Below are positions 1 to 6,953 of a stretch of 7,884 nucleotides of DNA, piece after piece; position 1 is the stretch's first letter; each line of letters starts with the position of its first letter. Both the position numbers and the translations under genes were made by a program. Under the pieces are notes generated by a model that did no database searches, was not told the origin of the DNA, and saw only the letters and a list, made by a program, of their open reading frames with translations. This DNA is from an uncultured Clostridia bacterium (GTDB taxonomy: Bacteria; Bacillota; Clostridia; Lachnospirales; CAMVHY01): assembly GCA_947167415.1 (NCBI GenBank), contig CAMVHY010000057.1, forward strand, positions 1-7,884, in the 5' to 3' direction.

Positions 1-1701
1 GTTCTTAATGCCCCAAACGGTTAAAAGCAATCCAATGACCAAGAAAGCAATTGAAATAAATAGATAAGCATCAAAACAAAAAGTAAGTACGGCACCAACA
101 AAAAATAATATTCCAGGTATAACAAATTTCCAGTTGATAAATTGTTTGTCTTCGTTATTTTCAATACTATTTGTCATCATAAAACCACCATTTGCAGTGA
201 TATTGATATTATTCCCTTCGCCGTTATTTACAGTATTGTTCGTTTTTTTTATGTTACTTGCCTCAATATTAATTTTTTCATCTTTCCTATGTTCGTCAAC
301 AACATTAATTTTGTTGTTTATTAAATCCAAATTATTACTCTCTTTATCATTTTCTGCGTTATTTTTTATATTTTCTTCAGCATCAATAATGTTTTCTGTT
401 TTTGTTTCTGTTTTTTTGGAGCTATTTATTTTATCTTTACTTTTTATCATTCTAGAATTGCCAACCTCGCCGTTTACATCGACCAAATTATTATTTTCCA
501 TTTCATTTTTATTAGTTTTTTTATCCTCTTGATGGTTTGCTATCTCAACTTTTTTTGATTTTTTTTTATCACCTGGAAATTCTGCTGCACAGAGACTACT
601 TATTTTATTAAAGTTGGCAATTGGAATTTTGAAATTACCGCCCATTGATTCAATCCCATAAACATAATTTGTGTCATATGATTTAAAATACATTACATGA
701 TCTTTCAGAATTTTAGCATAGTCTAAGCCATTAGCTGAACCTATAACTAACTTTTTTCGTTCTAAAAAATATTTTAAAAATGTCATGTTATCATCTCGTT
801 TATCTGCGGCAAATGATTTTGGTTTTAAATCCGGAAATTTTTTAAAAAACATACTCTTGTCTATAGTTTTTTTCCCAAAAAGAAGTTTAAAACCTACATG
901 TTCAAGTCCATTGCCTATATTATCCGCCTTAAAACATTTTAGGTTAAAAACTTGTTTCCCGTTTGTTTGTTTTTTTTCTATTTCATACCAATCAACTCCT
1001 CTTACTATTTCTACTTCTTTTTCGTGTCCCATTTGCGCATATCCTACTTTTACAGAACTGTATTTAGTAAAATTCTTTTCCCCAAACTTATTTGCATTCG
1101 TCATTACGCATGCGGCCTTAAATAACATAACAAGCCAAAGCGGTCTATCGTTATAACCAAATCTAGTTTTATCTACAACGATATCAACAGGCAAACCATC
1201 TTCGTCACGCAAACGAACAATTGCTTTTGTTTTGTCTCCTTTATATTCCCGAACCATTTTTTCTTTTATATAATTTCCTCTTCCCTGATCTATAAGACCA
1301 AGTATTGAGGCCATGTAATAACACGTATTATCAATTTGCTGTACAACAAAACTATCATTTTCATATAAAGATATTTTTTTATCATTGGGATAAAGTTCTT
1401 CCTCAGAAGGTTGATCTCTGTAACCATCATATTCATAAAAATATTTGTCTGGTACTTGGATTTTTGGAACTTGCTTTGTCTTGCAATATTTTTTTATACA
1501 TTCTTTACGCATTTTATGATATTTGTTATCTTCTTTAAATTCTTTCATTCGCTCTTTAACTTCAGGAGTTGGATTGATATCGCATTTATGATTTTCTATA
1601 AATTCTTCATGACTTGTAATTTCTGATTCATGTTCTTCTTTTTTTTTAAATCCCCAATACTCAAACTTAAACTCAAATTCAGATTCATTTTTCTTTTCCA
1701 T
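1..1701 (-). CDS. Calpain-like (C2) cysteine protease with Asn-rich linker and C-terminal membrane hairpin, 3' partial
   Basis: This frame is open for 567 codons from ATG (1701-1699) to the window edge with no stop, so the C-terminus is missing. The start has a good ribosome site (AAAGGTGAT, 1707-1715). Seen in the translation: charged N-terminal region (1-110); QQIDNTCYYMASILGL around Cys127, with Gln121 six residues before it, as in the calpain Q-x5-C site; NYIKEKM just after; LWLVMLFKA at 188-196, resembling the calpain W-x-x-L-x-E-K-A segment; KDHVMYF with His335; ESMGG at 351-355, where calpains have NPWG. Residues about 380-520 are a Asn/Lys/Glu low-complexity linker. Two hydrophobic helices follow (about 525-543 and 546-565). 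Known of the family: Cys-His-Asn proteases, scattered in bacteria. Inferred: a membrane-tethered protease with a cytosolic catalytic domain, or an effector. The usual catalytic Asn appears replaced by Glu351 (or is Asn356), so activity is uncertain. No N-terminal signal peptide is visible. Other papain-fold families remain possible. Confidence 0.75.
   Translation of the reverse strand, partial: MEKKNESEFEFKFEYWGFKKKEEHESEITSHEEFIENHKCDINPTPEVKERMKEFKEDNKYHKMRKECIKKYCKTKQVPKIQVPDKYFYEYDGYRDQPSEEELYPNDKKISLYENDSFVVQQIDNTCYYMASILGLIDQGRGNYIKEKMVREYKGDKTKAIVRLRDEDGLPVDIVVDKTRFGYNDRPLWLVMLFKAACVMTNANKFGEKNFTKYSSVKVGYAQMGHEKEVEIVRGVDWYEIEKKQTNGKQVFNLKCFKADNIGNGLEHVGFKLLFGKKTIDKSMFFKKFPDLKPKSFAADKRDDNMTFLKYFLERKKLVIGSANGLDYAKILKDHVMYFKSYDTNYVYGIESMGGNFKIPIANFNKISSLCAAEFPGDKKKSKKVEIANHQEDKKTNKNEMENNNLVDVNGEVGNSRMIKSKDKINSSKKTETKTENIIDAEENIKNNAENDKESNNLDLINNKINVVDEHRKDEKINIEASNIKKTNNTVNNGEGNNINITANGGFMMTNSIENNEDKQFINWKFVIPGILFFVGAVLTFCFDAYLFISIAFLVIGLLLTVWGIKN
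142..564 (-). other. Low-complexity Asn/Lys/Glu-rich linker in the protease-like protein
   Basis: This part of the minus-strand gene encodes about 140 residues dominated by Asn, Lys, Glu, Asp and Ile, with repeated short Asn clusters such as NNAENDKESNN and NNTVNNGEGNN. It looks unstructured and separates the catalytic domain from the membrane hairpin. It is probably a flexible tether. The bias partly reflects the AT-rich genome, but it is far stronger than in the neighbouring housekeeping genes. Confidence 0.8.
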
Positions 1702-1754
1702 AACTTATCACCTTTTTATTTGCCACAAAATAAATTTTCCCACTCAACAAATAT

Positions 1755-1783
1755 ATTTTATAACAAAAAGTATCGTTTGTCAA
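1755..1783 (-). promoter_or_regulatory. Sigma-A-type promoter of the protease-like gene
   Basis: Read on the minus strand, a perfect TTGACA (1783-1778) is followed by a 17-base spacer and TAAAAT (1760-1755). Transcription would start near 1748, giving a leader of about 47 bases before the ATG. The core closely matches the promoter at 3412-3440 ahead of the repeat membrane protein. Confidence 0.75.
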
Positions 1784-1913
1784 TTGTTTTATTAAATTCT
1801 ATTTTAAAATTTTTTAGCTCATATATTTTTATTTCCGACTTTATTTTTTTGTTTTTAAACTATAAAATTACGTGTCGAGTTTTTTTGCTTTATAAAAAAT
1901 TGCAACAGCGTCA

Positions 1914-1922
1914 TGCTAAAAT
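1914..1922 (+). promoter_or_regulatory. Extended -10 promoter for idi-mtnN
   Basis: TGCTAAAAT is an extended -10 element (TG, one base, TAAAAT). No convincing -35 is seen at the right distance. Transcription would begin near 1929, upstream of the GGGAGG ribosome site at 1942. The same nine bases lie just upstream of the tRNA on the other strand. This placement argues against an idi start at the earlier in-frame ATG at 1913. Confidence 0.4.
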
Positions 1923-1941
1923 TATCCAAAAAAATTATTTT

Positions 1942-1947
1942 GGGAGG
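1942..1947 (+). promoter_or_regulatory. Ribosome binding site that fixes the idi start
   Basis: GGGAGG ends ten bases before ATG 1958. The earlier in-frame ATG at 1913 has no such site and would add fifteen residues with no match to the isomerase family. Confidence 0.8.
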
Positions 1948-1957
1948 AAAAAATTTT

Positions 1958-2545
1958 ATGTTTATCGGAGATTTAATTCTTGTCGATGAAAAAAATAAAA
2001 TCATTGGACACGGCGAAAAATTATCGGTGCACACAAAAGGTGATTTGCACAGAGCGTTTTCAATTTTTATCTACGACGCTGAAACAAAAAAATTTTTGAT
2101 TCAAAAACGAGCTTTTAATAAATATCATTCCGGTGGTTTATGGAGTAATTCTTGTTGTTCGCATCCATATAGCAATGAAAAAAATATAACAGTCTCAATA
2201 AAAAGATGTATTAGTGACGAATTAAATTTAAACTTGCAAATCGATTTTAGCGAGCAAGAAAATATTTTCGATACGAATTTTGGGAAAATATATTACGCTG
2301 GAGTTTTTAAATATTTTTCTGATTACGGGAAAATAAAAGAACATGAGATTGATTCTGTTTATTTATATGTAATTAATAAAAAGCCGGAAATTGATTTTAA
2401 TAAAAACGAAATTTGTGAATTGCAATGGTTAAATGTGAATGAAATTAATAATCTACTTGACAAAAAAAATTATTTTACTTCGTGGTTTTTTGAGGCGTAT
2501 AAAATCGTTTTGGAATTTATGAAAAATGTGTATGAGAAAAAATAA
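1958..2545 (+). CDS. idi: Isopentenyl-diphosphate delta-isomerase, type 1 (Nudix)
   Basis: A 195-residue protein that interconverts isopentenyl and dimethylallyl diphosphate in cytosolic isoprenoid synthesis. It aligns by eye along its whole length with E. coli Idi (182 residues). Visible features: HTKGDLHRAFS with metal ligands His25 and His31; NSCCSHP with catalytic Cys67 and metal ligand His69; a Nudix-like helix KRCISDEL (82-89); KEHEID with Glu128 and Glu130, matching the E. coli metal and catalytic glutamates; LQWLNVNEI and TSWFFEAY near the end, matching conserved tryptophan segments. The first of the paired cysteines (Cys66) replaces a Val in E. coli. The start is set by GGGAGG at 1942. 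The stop lies 15 bases before mtnN, so the two are likely co-transcribed. Type 1 is unusual for Bacillota, where the flavin-dependent type 2 enzyme is more common, so horizontal acquisition is possible. Confidence 0.92.
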   Translation: MFIGDLILVDEKNKIIGHGEKLSVHTKGDLHRAFSIFIYDAETKKFLIQKRAFNKYHSGGLWSNSCCSHPYSNEKNITVSIKRCISDELNLNLQIDFSEQENIFDTNFGKIYYAGVFKYFSDYGKIKEHEIDSVYLYVINKKPEIDFNKNEICELQWLNVNEINNLLDKKNYFTSWFFEAYKIVLEFMKNVYEKK

Positions 2546-2560
2546 TTTGGAGTGACGATA

Positions 2561-3274
2561 ATGAAAAGTTTTGGAATTATCACAGCGATGGAAGAAGAAA
2601 TTTCTGATTTAAAAAACATGATTGATGTCGAGAAAATTATTGAAAGTGCGAAAATAAAATTTTATGTTGGAAAAATCGATTTCGATAAAAAAATTATTTT
2701 GGTCAAATCAGGCATCGGTAAAGTAAATATGGCGGCATGTGCACAACACTTAATAGATAAATTTAATATTGATGTTTTGATTAACATTGGAGTTGGCGGA
2801 GCAATAAATGATAAATTAACAGTCGGTGATTTAGTCATTGCAAAAGATTTGGTGCAATACGATTTTGATTTATCTGCGTTTAAACATCCGATTGGTTTTA
2901 TTCCGGATATAGAAAAAAAATTTTTTGATGCCGATAAAAAAATTTTAGAATTGGCGAAAAAATTTTATTCTGAGCAAGAAAAAAATACGGATAATAAAAA
3001 TAATATGTATTTTGGCAGAATTGCGTCGGGCGATAGATTTGTTTGCGATCAGAAAGATAAGGATTTTATTAAAAATAATTTCAGTGCCGATTGTGTTGAA
3101 ATGGAAGGAGCCACAGCAGCGCAAGTTGGATTTTTAAATAATATTCCGTTTGCAGTGATTCGTGTGATTTCCGACAGTGCAAATTCAAACGCAGTTGCAA
3201 ATTATAATCAGTCCGTCGATTCGGTCACAAAAAATTATTTAAAATTAATTGAGTATGTAATAAAAAATTATTAA
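2561..3274 (+). CDS. mtnN: 5'-methylthioadenosine/S-adenosylhomocysteine nucleosidase
   Basis: A 237-residue cytosolic enzyme that cleaves adenine from methylthioadenosine and S-adenosylhomocysteine, clearing inhibitory products of SAM use and feeding methionine and purine salvage and the activated-methyl cycle. The N-terminus GIITAMEEEI carries the acid Glu13 (E. coli Glu12). VEMEG at 179-183 supplies the ribose-binding Met-Glu pair (Glu182, E. coli Glu174). RVISDSAN contains the catalytic Asp205 (E. coli Asp197). INIGVGGA (about 75-82) is the usual glycine-rich strand of the nucleoside phosphorylase fold. ATG 2561 is preferred over the in-frame GTG 2552 because GGAGTG at 2549-2554 sits at the correct distance from the ATG and itself contains that GTG. 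It is the second gene of the idi operon. Its stop lies only six bases before the end of the converging tRNA gene. Confidence 0.95.
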   Translation: MKSFGIITAMEEEISDLKNMIDVEKIIESAKIKFYVGKIDFDKKIILVKSGIGKVNMAACAQHLIDKFNIDVLINIGVGGAINDKLTVGDLVIAKDLVQYDFDLSAFKHPIGFIPDIEKKFFDADKKILELAKKFYSEQEKNTDNKNNMYFGRIASGDRFVCDQKDKDFIKNNFSADCVEMEGATAAQVGFLNNIPFAVIRVISDSANSNAVANYNQSVDSVTKNYLKLIEYVIKNY

Positions 3275-3280
3275 AAAAAG

Positions 3281-3353
3281 TGCACTCTACAGGAATCGAA
3301 CCTGCGACCTTTCGGTCCGGAGCCGAACGCTCTATCCGCTGAGCTAAGAGTGC
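3281..3353 (-). tRNA. tRNA-Arg (anticodon CCG)
   Basis: The minus strand folds into a standard 73-base cloverleaf: acceptor stem GCACTCT paired with AGAGTGC, D arm GCTC/GAGC, anticodon stem TTCGG/CCGAA with loop CTCCGGA, T arm GCAGG/CCTGT with loop TTCGAAT, and discriminator A. Anticodon CCG reads the arginine codon CGG, which is rare but used here (for example twice in lepA). CCA is not encoded, so it must be added enzymatically. A T-run follows the 3' end on the minus strand. Confidence 0.97.
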
Positions 3354-3361
3354 ATTCTTTT

Positions 3362-3370
3362 ATTTTAGCA
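3362..3370 (-). promoter_or_regulatory. Extended -10 promoter for tRNA-Arg
   Basis: On the minus strand TGCTAAAAT stands nine bases upstream of the tRNA 5' end, which would place the transcript start within a few bases of the mature tRNA. No good -35 is seen. The element is identical to the one proposed for idi. Confidence 0.5.
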
Positions 3371-3411
3371 AAAAAATTTCATACATAAAAGCAAGATAAA
3401 TAAATTTTTTC

Positions 3412-3440
3412 TTGACAAATAATTTTATATTTGTTAAAAT
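3412..3440 (+). promoter_or_regulatory. Sigma-A-type promoter of the repeat membrane protein gene
   Basis: Perfect TTGACA (3412-3417), a 17-base spacer and TAAAAT (3435-3440) predict a start near 3447. This leaves about 50 bases of leader if translation begins at GTG 3500. The lepA group may also depend partly on it, because no clear terminator or separate promoter is seen before 5070. Confidence 0.75.
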
Positions 3441-3483
3441 TATTATTGGATTGATCGTTGCCTTTTGTTTTACAGTTATATAT

Positions 3484-3495
3484 GGGAGTGGTGAT
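3484..3495 (+). promoter_or_regulatory. Ribosome binding site that favours GTG 3500
   Basis: GGGAGTGGTGAT is a strong match to the anti-Shine-Dalgarno sequence and ends four to six bases before GTG 3500. The longer in-frame TTG start at 3458 lies only about ten bases after the predicted transcript start and has no ribosome site. Confidence 0.65.
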
Positions 3496-3499
3496 TTTT

Positions 3500-4981
3500 G
3501 TGGAAGAAAATAACAATAATGATATAAATACAAATTTGGATCACGATAAAAATGATAAGATTACTAGCATGCAAATCAAGAATAACGATAAAGTTGTTTT
3601 TTTCGGAGACATTGATACTTTTCTAAAATTGGAGAAAAAGCAGATCGGATCTATTTTAACAAAGCCGTTAAGTGAGTTGTTTGAAAAAGAACATGAGATT
3701 AACGGCAAGATTTCTACACTAAACGTAACTTATAAAAAAAGCCAAAACAATAATGATAAGGTGTATAAAAAAACTAACGCTAAAAACAATTCCAAAGTAA
3801 ACATAGTTGATATATTCTTACCCGTCGTTTTGGATGAAAATATAGAACAAAGTATTGAAGAATGTGAAAAGTATAATAAAATGATGTGGAAGAAATATTT
3901 GAATACTATTACTGATCAAGATAAATGCAGTCAAATATATGCAAAATACCAAGATCAGTTTGAAGATTATAATACTAATGTGCTTAAAAATAGTGATAAG
4001 CTTAAATTTACAAATGTTAGGGGAAAAACAGCCGCAGTAATCTTTTTTTATATACTTACGGTATCTGCTGTTGTTTATCTAGGTTTGTATATTTTTGCTC
4101 CTGGATTGTTGATTTCATGTGCAGCAACGTTTGGTATTTCTGCCGTTCTCGCTACTAAAATTACAAGTATTGTTCTTATTTTTGCGCTCATCATAGGATC
4201 AATTTGTTTTGCATTGGCAATGCGTATTTCGGCAGAACTAAAAAAATGTAAAAAACATAATCAGAAGGCAAATGAAGCTGCAAATCTGCTGGAAGTGCAA
4301 AAGTATAAATATACGGTTGAAAATTTTAAGTATCAATGCGAGTTTTATAGTGCTTTGATCGATAAATTTATAGCGGAACGGTGCCTTAAACCGCCTGAAA
4401 AAAAGCGTGCAGCATCGATATTTTTTTATGTACTAATGGGGTTAGCAATTGTTTTTTGGGGTTTTTGTATTTTTGCTCCAGGATTGTTAATTTCATTGGC
4501 TACAATATTGGGTATTTCTACTATTCTTGCACAGAAAATTATAGTTGCTTCTTGTGCCTTAGCACTGGTTATCGCATTCATTTTTTATAAATTGGCACGA
4601 TATATTTCTTGGAAGCAAAATGATTATGAAGAAAATAAAAACCCTGAATTGTATAGCAAATATAACGAAGAACTTAAGCCATATAAAATAGGATGTGTTA
4701 ACTTAAGCGGCGAACAATGTAAAATTGGAGAATATGAATATAATTATGACGAAAAAGAAGCTCAAGATTGTCCTTTATTTAAATACTATCATCAACAAGT
4801 GCAGAAAGAGGATAAAAATAAACAAAAGTGTTTGGTATGGGAACTTAAATCTAACACAAAAACACCTTTTGAACTTTTATTAAAGCTTAAAAAAGCTTAT
4901 AAAATCCCAGAACAATTTAAAAACACAGAATCAAAAGCGTTCGGGGTAGAATCAGAAGAAGATGACAATTTATTACTATAG
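3500..4981 (+). CDS. Unrecognised membrane protein with two 70-residue hydrophobic repeats
   Basis: I do not recognise this 493-residue protein. Seen: a hydrophilic, Asn/Asp/Lys-rich N-terminal region (1-173) with a helical, charged stretch at about 110-165; hydrophobic repeat 1 (175-244); a Lys-rich connector (245-300); hydrophobic repeat 2 (301-370); and a hydrophilic C-terminal region (371-493) rich in Tyr, Lys and Glu with an acidic end. Each repeat opens with AA-x-IFFY, has IFAPGLLIS in its middle and ends near RIS or YIS. Each could form two or three membrane helices, leaving the soluble parts on the cytosolic side by the positive-inside rule. No signal peptide, lipobox or catalytic motif is seen. 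The GTG start is chosen for its ribosome site; a TTG at 3458 would add 14 residues. It has its own strong promoter. The paired hydrophobic lobes with hydrophilic tails recall inclusion-membrane-type or membrane-shaping proteins by architecture only, not by sequence. Confidence 0.85.
   Translation: MEENNNNDINTNLDHDKNDKITSMQIKNNDKVVFFGDIDTFLKLEKKQIGSILTKPLSELFEKEHEINGKISTLNVTYKKSQNNNDKVYKKTNAKNNSKVNIVDIFLPVVLDENIEQSIEECEKYNKMMWKKYLNTITDQDKCSQIYAKYQDQFEDYNTNVLKNSDKLKFTNVRGKTAAVIFFYILTVSAVVYLGLYIFAPGLLISCAATFGISAVLATKITSIVLIFALIIGSICFALAMRISAELKKCKKHNQKANEAANLLEVQKYKYTVENFKYQCEFYSALIDKFIAERCLKPPEKKRAASIFFYVLMGLAIVFWGFCIFAPGLLISLATILGISTILAQKIIVASCALALVIAFIFYKLARYISWKQNDYEENKNPELYSKYNEELKPYKIGCVNLSGEQCKIGEYEYNYDEKEAQDCPLFKYYHQQVQKEDKNKQKCLVWELKSNTKTPFELLLKLKKAYKIPEQFKNTESKAFGVESEEDDNLLL
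4022..4231 (+). repeat. Intragenic repeat copy 1 (70-residue hydrophobic module)
   Basis: This stretch encodes residues 175-244 and aligns without gaps to copy 2, exactly 378 bases downstream, with about half of the residues identical by hand count. The core at 4090-4118 differs from its partner at 4468-4496 at only two of 29 bases. Confidence 0.9.
4400..4609 (+). repeat. Intragenic repeat copy 2 (70-residue hydrophobic module)
   Basis: This stretch encodes residues 301-370. It shares IFFY, IFAPGLLIS, GIS and the closing IS with copy 1 in the same frame and spacing. The flanking segments are much more hydrophilic and show no clear duplication, so the repeated unit is the membrane module itself. 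Confidence 0.9.
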
Positions 4982-4993
4982 TAAAACTAGTTT
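4973..4993 (+). other. Two overlapping short palindromes at the stop codon
   Basis: TTACTATAGTAA (4973-4984) is a perfect palindrome that contains the TAG stop. It overlaps by one base the second palindrome AAACTAGTTT (4984-4993). Both are too short and AT-rich for a convincing terminator. They could be a weak protein-binding site or chance in AT-rich DNA. Confidence 0.3.
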
Positions 4994-5069
4994 GGTTGAA
5001 TGGAACTTTTAAAAAAAAAGAATTAAGATTAATCCCGAAATTGATATTTAAAATAGGAGGAAATAAATT

Positions 5070-6878
5070 TTGTCGCGACAAAACAGAATCAGAAATTTTT
5101 GTATAATAGCGCATATTGATCATGGAAAATCTACGCTTGCAGATAAGTTGATTCAAAATTCGGGATTATTCTCGCAGAGAGAAATGCATGAGCAAGTCTT
5201 AGATAATATGGATTTGGAGCGCGAACGCGGAATTACTATTAAAGCACAAGCTGTGAGATTAAATTATGAAAATTATATTCTAAATTTAATTGATACGCCG
5301 GGTCATGTTGATTTTAACTATGAAGTTTCAAGAAGTTTGGCAGCGTGTGAAGGTGCGATTTTAGTTGTTGATGCTGCACAAGGTGTTGAAGCACAAACGA
5401 TTGCAAATGTTTATTTGGCGCTTGATAATAATTTAGAAATCATTCCTGTGATAAATAAAATAGATTTACCAAGCGCTGAGCCAGAAAAAGTTAAAAATGA
5501 AATCGAAAATATAATTGGGATTGACGCGTCGGATGCACCGTTAATTTCTGCAAAAGAAAATATAAATATAGATCAGGTTTTTGAGGCAATTATAAATAAA
5601 ATTTCGGAGCCGAAAGGTGATAATAAAAAGCCGTTAAAAGCATTAGTTTTTGATTCGATTTATGATTTATATCGCGGAGTGATTATTTTTATAAGAGTTT
5701 TTGACGGAGAAATAAGAAATAAATCTAAGATAAAATTTATGGCGACACAAAAATATTTTGATGTTGTTGAAGTTGGATATTTTTCACCGGGAAAATTTGT
5801 TCCGTGTGAAAAATTAGAAGCTGGCGACGTTGGATATTTTGTTGCGAATATAAAAAATGTTAGAGATACACAAATTGGAGATACTGTGACGGATTTTTAT
5901 AATCCAACAGAAATTGCTTTGCCGGGCTATAAAAAAGTTACACCAATGGTTTATTGTGGAGTTTATCCGTCGGATGGAGCAAATTATAATAATTTAAAAG
6001 ATGCGCTCGAAAAATTAAGTTTGAATGATGCGTCATTAAGTTTTGAGCCGGAAGCGTCACAAGCGCTTGGATTTGGTTTTCGGTGTGGATTTTTAGGTTT
6101 GTTGCATTTAGAGATTATTCAGGAAAGATTAGAACGAGAATATGATTTAGATTTAATTTTGACTGCGCCAAGCGTTATTTATAAAATTTATTTGACTGAT
6201 GGAAGTGTAATTGATTTATCTAATCCGTGTGATATGCCTGATTTGGCAAGAATTTTAAAAATAGAAGAGCCGATAATAAAAGCAGAAATAATTTTGCCAA
6301 AGGATTATATTGGGAGTATTATGGAGTTGTGCCAAAAGCGTCGTGGTGTTTATGTCGAAATGGTTTATCTAGATGAATCGCGTGTAAGAATTATTTATGA
6401 ATTGCCGTTGAATGAAGTAATATATGATTTTTTTGATGTTTTGAAATCAAAAAGCAGAGGTTATGCTTCGTTTGATTATGATATAATTGGATATAAAGAA
6501 TCTGATTTGGTTAAGCTGGATATTTTGATTAATCATGAATTAATAGATTCTTTATCGTTTATCGTTCATAGAAGCAGTGCAGAAGCTCGTGGTAGAAAAA
6601 TGGCCGAGAAATTAAAAAAGGAAATTCCCAGACAGTTATTTGAAATTCCGATTCAAGCAAGTATTGGAAATAAAATAATTGCACGCGAAAATATTAGTGC
6701 TATGCGAAAAGATGTTTTGGCAAAATGTTATGGTGGCGATATTTCTAGAAAGCGAAAGCTTTTGGAAAAACAAAAAGCAGGAAAGAAACGTATGCGGACA
6801 GTTGGAAATGTGGAAATTCCGCAAAAAGCATTTATGAGTGTTTTAAAATTAGATGACGATAATGATAATAATGCTTGA
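5070..6878 (+). CDS. lepA: Elongation factor 4 (LepA), ribosome-acting GTPase
   Basis: A 602-residue protein, normal for the family. It binds ribosomes and hydrolyses GTP, and is implicated in back-translocation and in initiation or assembly of the 30S subunit. All GTPase motifs are intact: AHIDHGKST (14-22), RGIT switch I (53-56), DTPGH (75-79), NKID (129-132) and SAK (160-162). Beyond these come the EF-Tu-like second domain (about 185-270), the EF-G III-like part with [17 protein letters not shown], the EF-G V-like part, and the LepA-specific C-terminal domain, which ends in a Lys/Arg-rich stretch with [10 protein letters not shown] and a short acidic tail. The TTG start is set by AGGAGG at 5055-5060 and the N-terminus [20 protein letters not shown] fits the family. 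It ends on TGA, which supports the standard code. It lies 88 bases after the repeat membrane gene and 75 bases before secG. Confidence 0.98.
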   Translation: MSRQNRIRNFCIIAHIDHGKSTLADKLIQNSGLFSQREMHEQVLDNMDLERERGITIKAQAVRLNYENYILNLIDTPGHVDFNYEVSRSLAACEGAILVVDAAQGVEAQTIANVYLALDNNLEIIPVINKIDLPSAEPEKVKNEIENIIGIDASDAPLISAKENINIDQVFEAIINKISEPKGDNKKPLKALVFDSIYDLYRGVIIFIRVFDGEIRNKSKIKFMATQKYFDVVEVGYFSPGKFVPCEKLEAGDVGYFVANIKNVRDTQIGDTVTDFYNPTEIALPGYKKVTPMVYCGVYPSDGANYNNLKDALEKLSLNDASLSFEPEASQALGFGFRCGFLGLLHLEIIQERLEREYDLDLILTAPSVIYKIYLTDGSVIDLSNPCDMPDLARILKIEEPIIKAEIILPKDYIGSIMELCQKRRGVYVEMVYLDESRVRIIYELPLNEVIYDFFDVLKSKSRGYASFDYDIIGYKESDLVKLDILINHELIDSLSFIVHRSSAEARGRKMAEKLKKEIPRQLFEIPIQASIGNKIIARENISAMRKDVLAKCYGGDISRKRKLLEKQKAGKKRMRTVGNVEIPQKAFMSVLKLDDDNDNNA

Positions 6879-6953
6879 AAAAATATGGATGGTGAGTGAA
6901 TTTATTTAGTTTTTTGGGGTTTATATTTTTTATTTTTTTTGGAGGAGTTTATT

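Noticed and set aside
134..1626. Several plus-strand reading frames of 60-132 codons, rich in Ser, Phe, Leu and Ile
   Set aside because: They lie opposite the continuous 567-codon minus-strand gene, lack ribosome sites, and their composition is what antisense of Asn/Lys-rich coding DNA gives.
1630..1989. Plus-strand frame across the divergent intergenic region
   Set aside because: It crosses the start of the minus-strand gene, both promoters and the idi start, has no ribosome site, and its product is just AT-rich Phe/Leu/Lys sequence.
3281..3353. tRNA-Arg as an attachment site for an integrated element carrying the repeat membrane gene
   Set aside because: Elements usually join the tRNA 3' end, which here faces mtnN. 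The accessory gene is on the 5' side, and no direct repeat of the tRNA end or integrase is seen in the window.
4883..4902. Inverted repeat around two AAGCTT-containing sequences as a terminator
   Set aside because: It lies within the coding region of the repeat membrane protein, is AT-rich and has no following T-run.
4982..5069. A dedicated promoter for lepA in the 88-base gap
   Set aside because: TTGAAT and TAAGAT are 22 bases apart, too far for a normal promoter, and TAAAAT at 5049 directly abuts the ribosome site, so the transcript would lack it.
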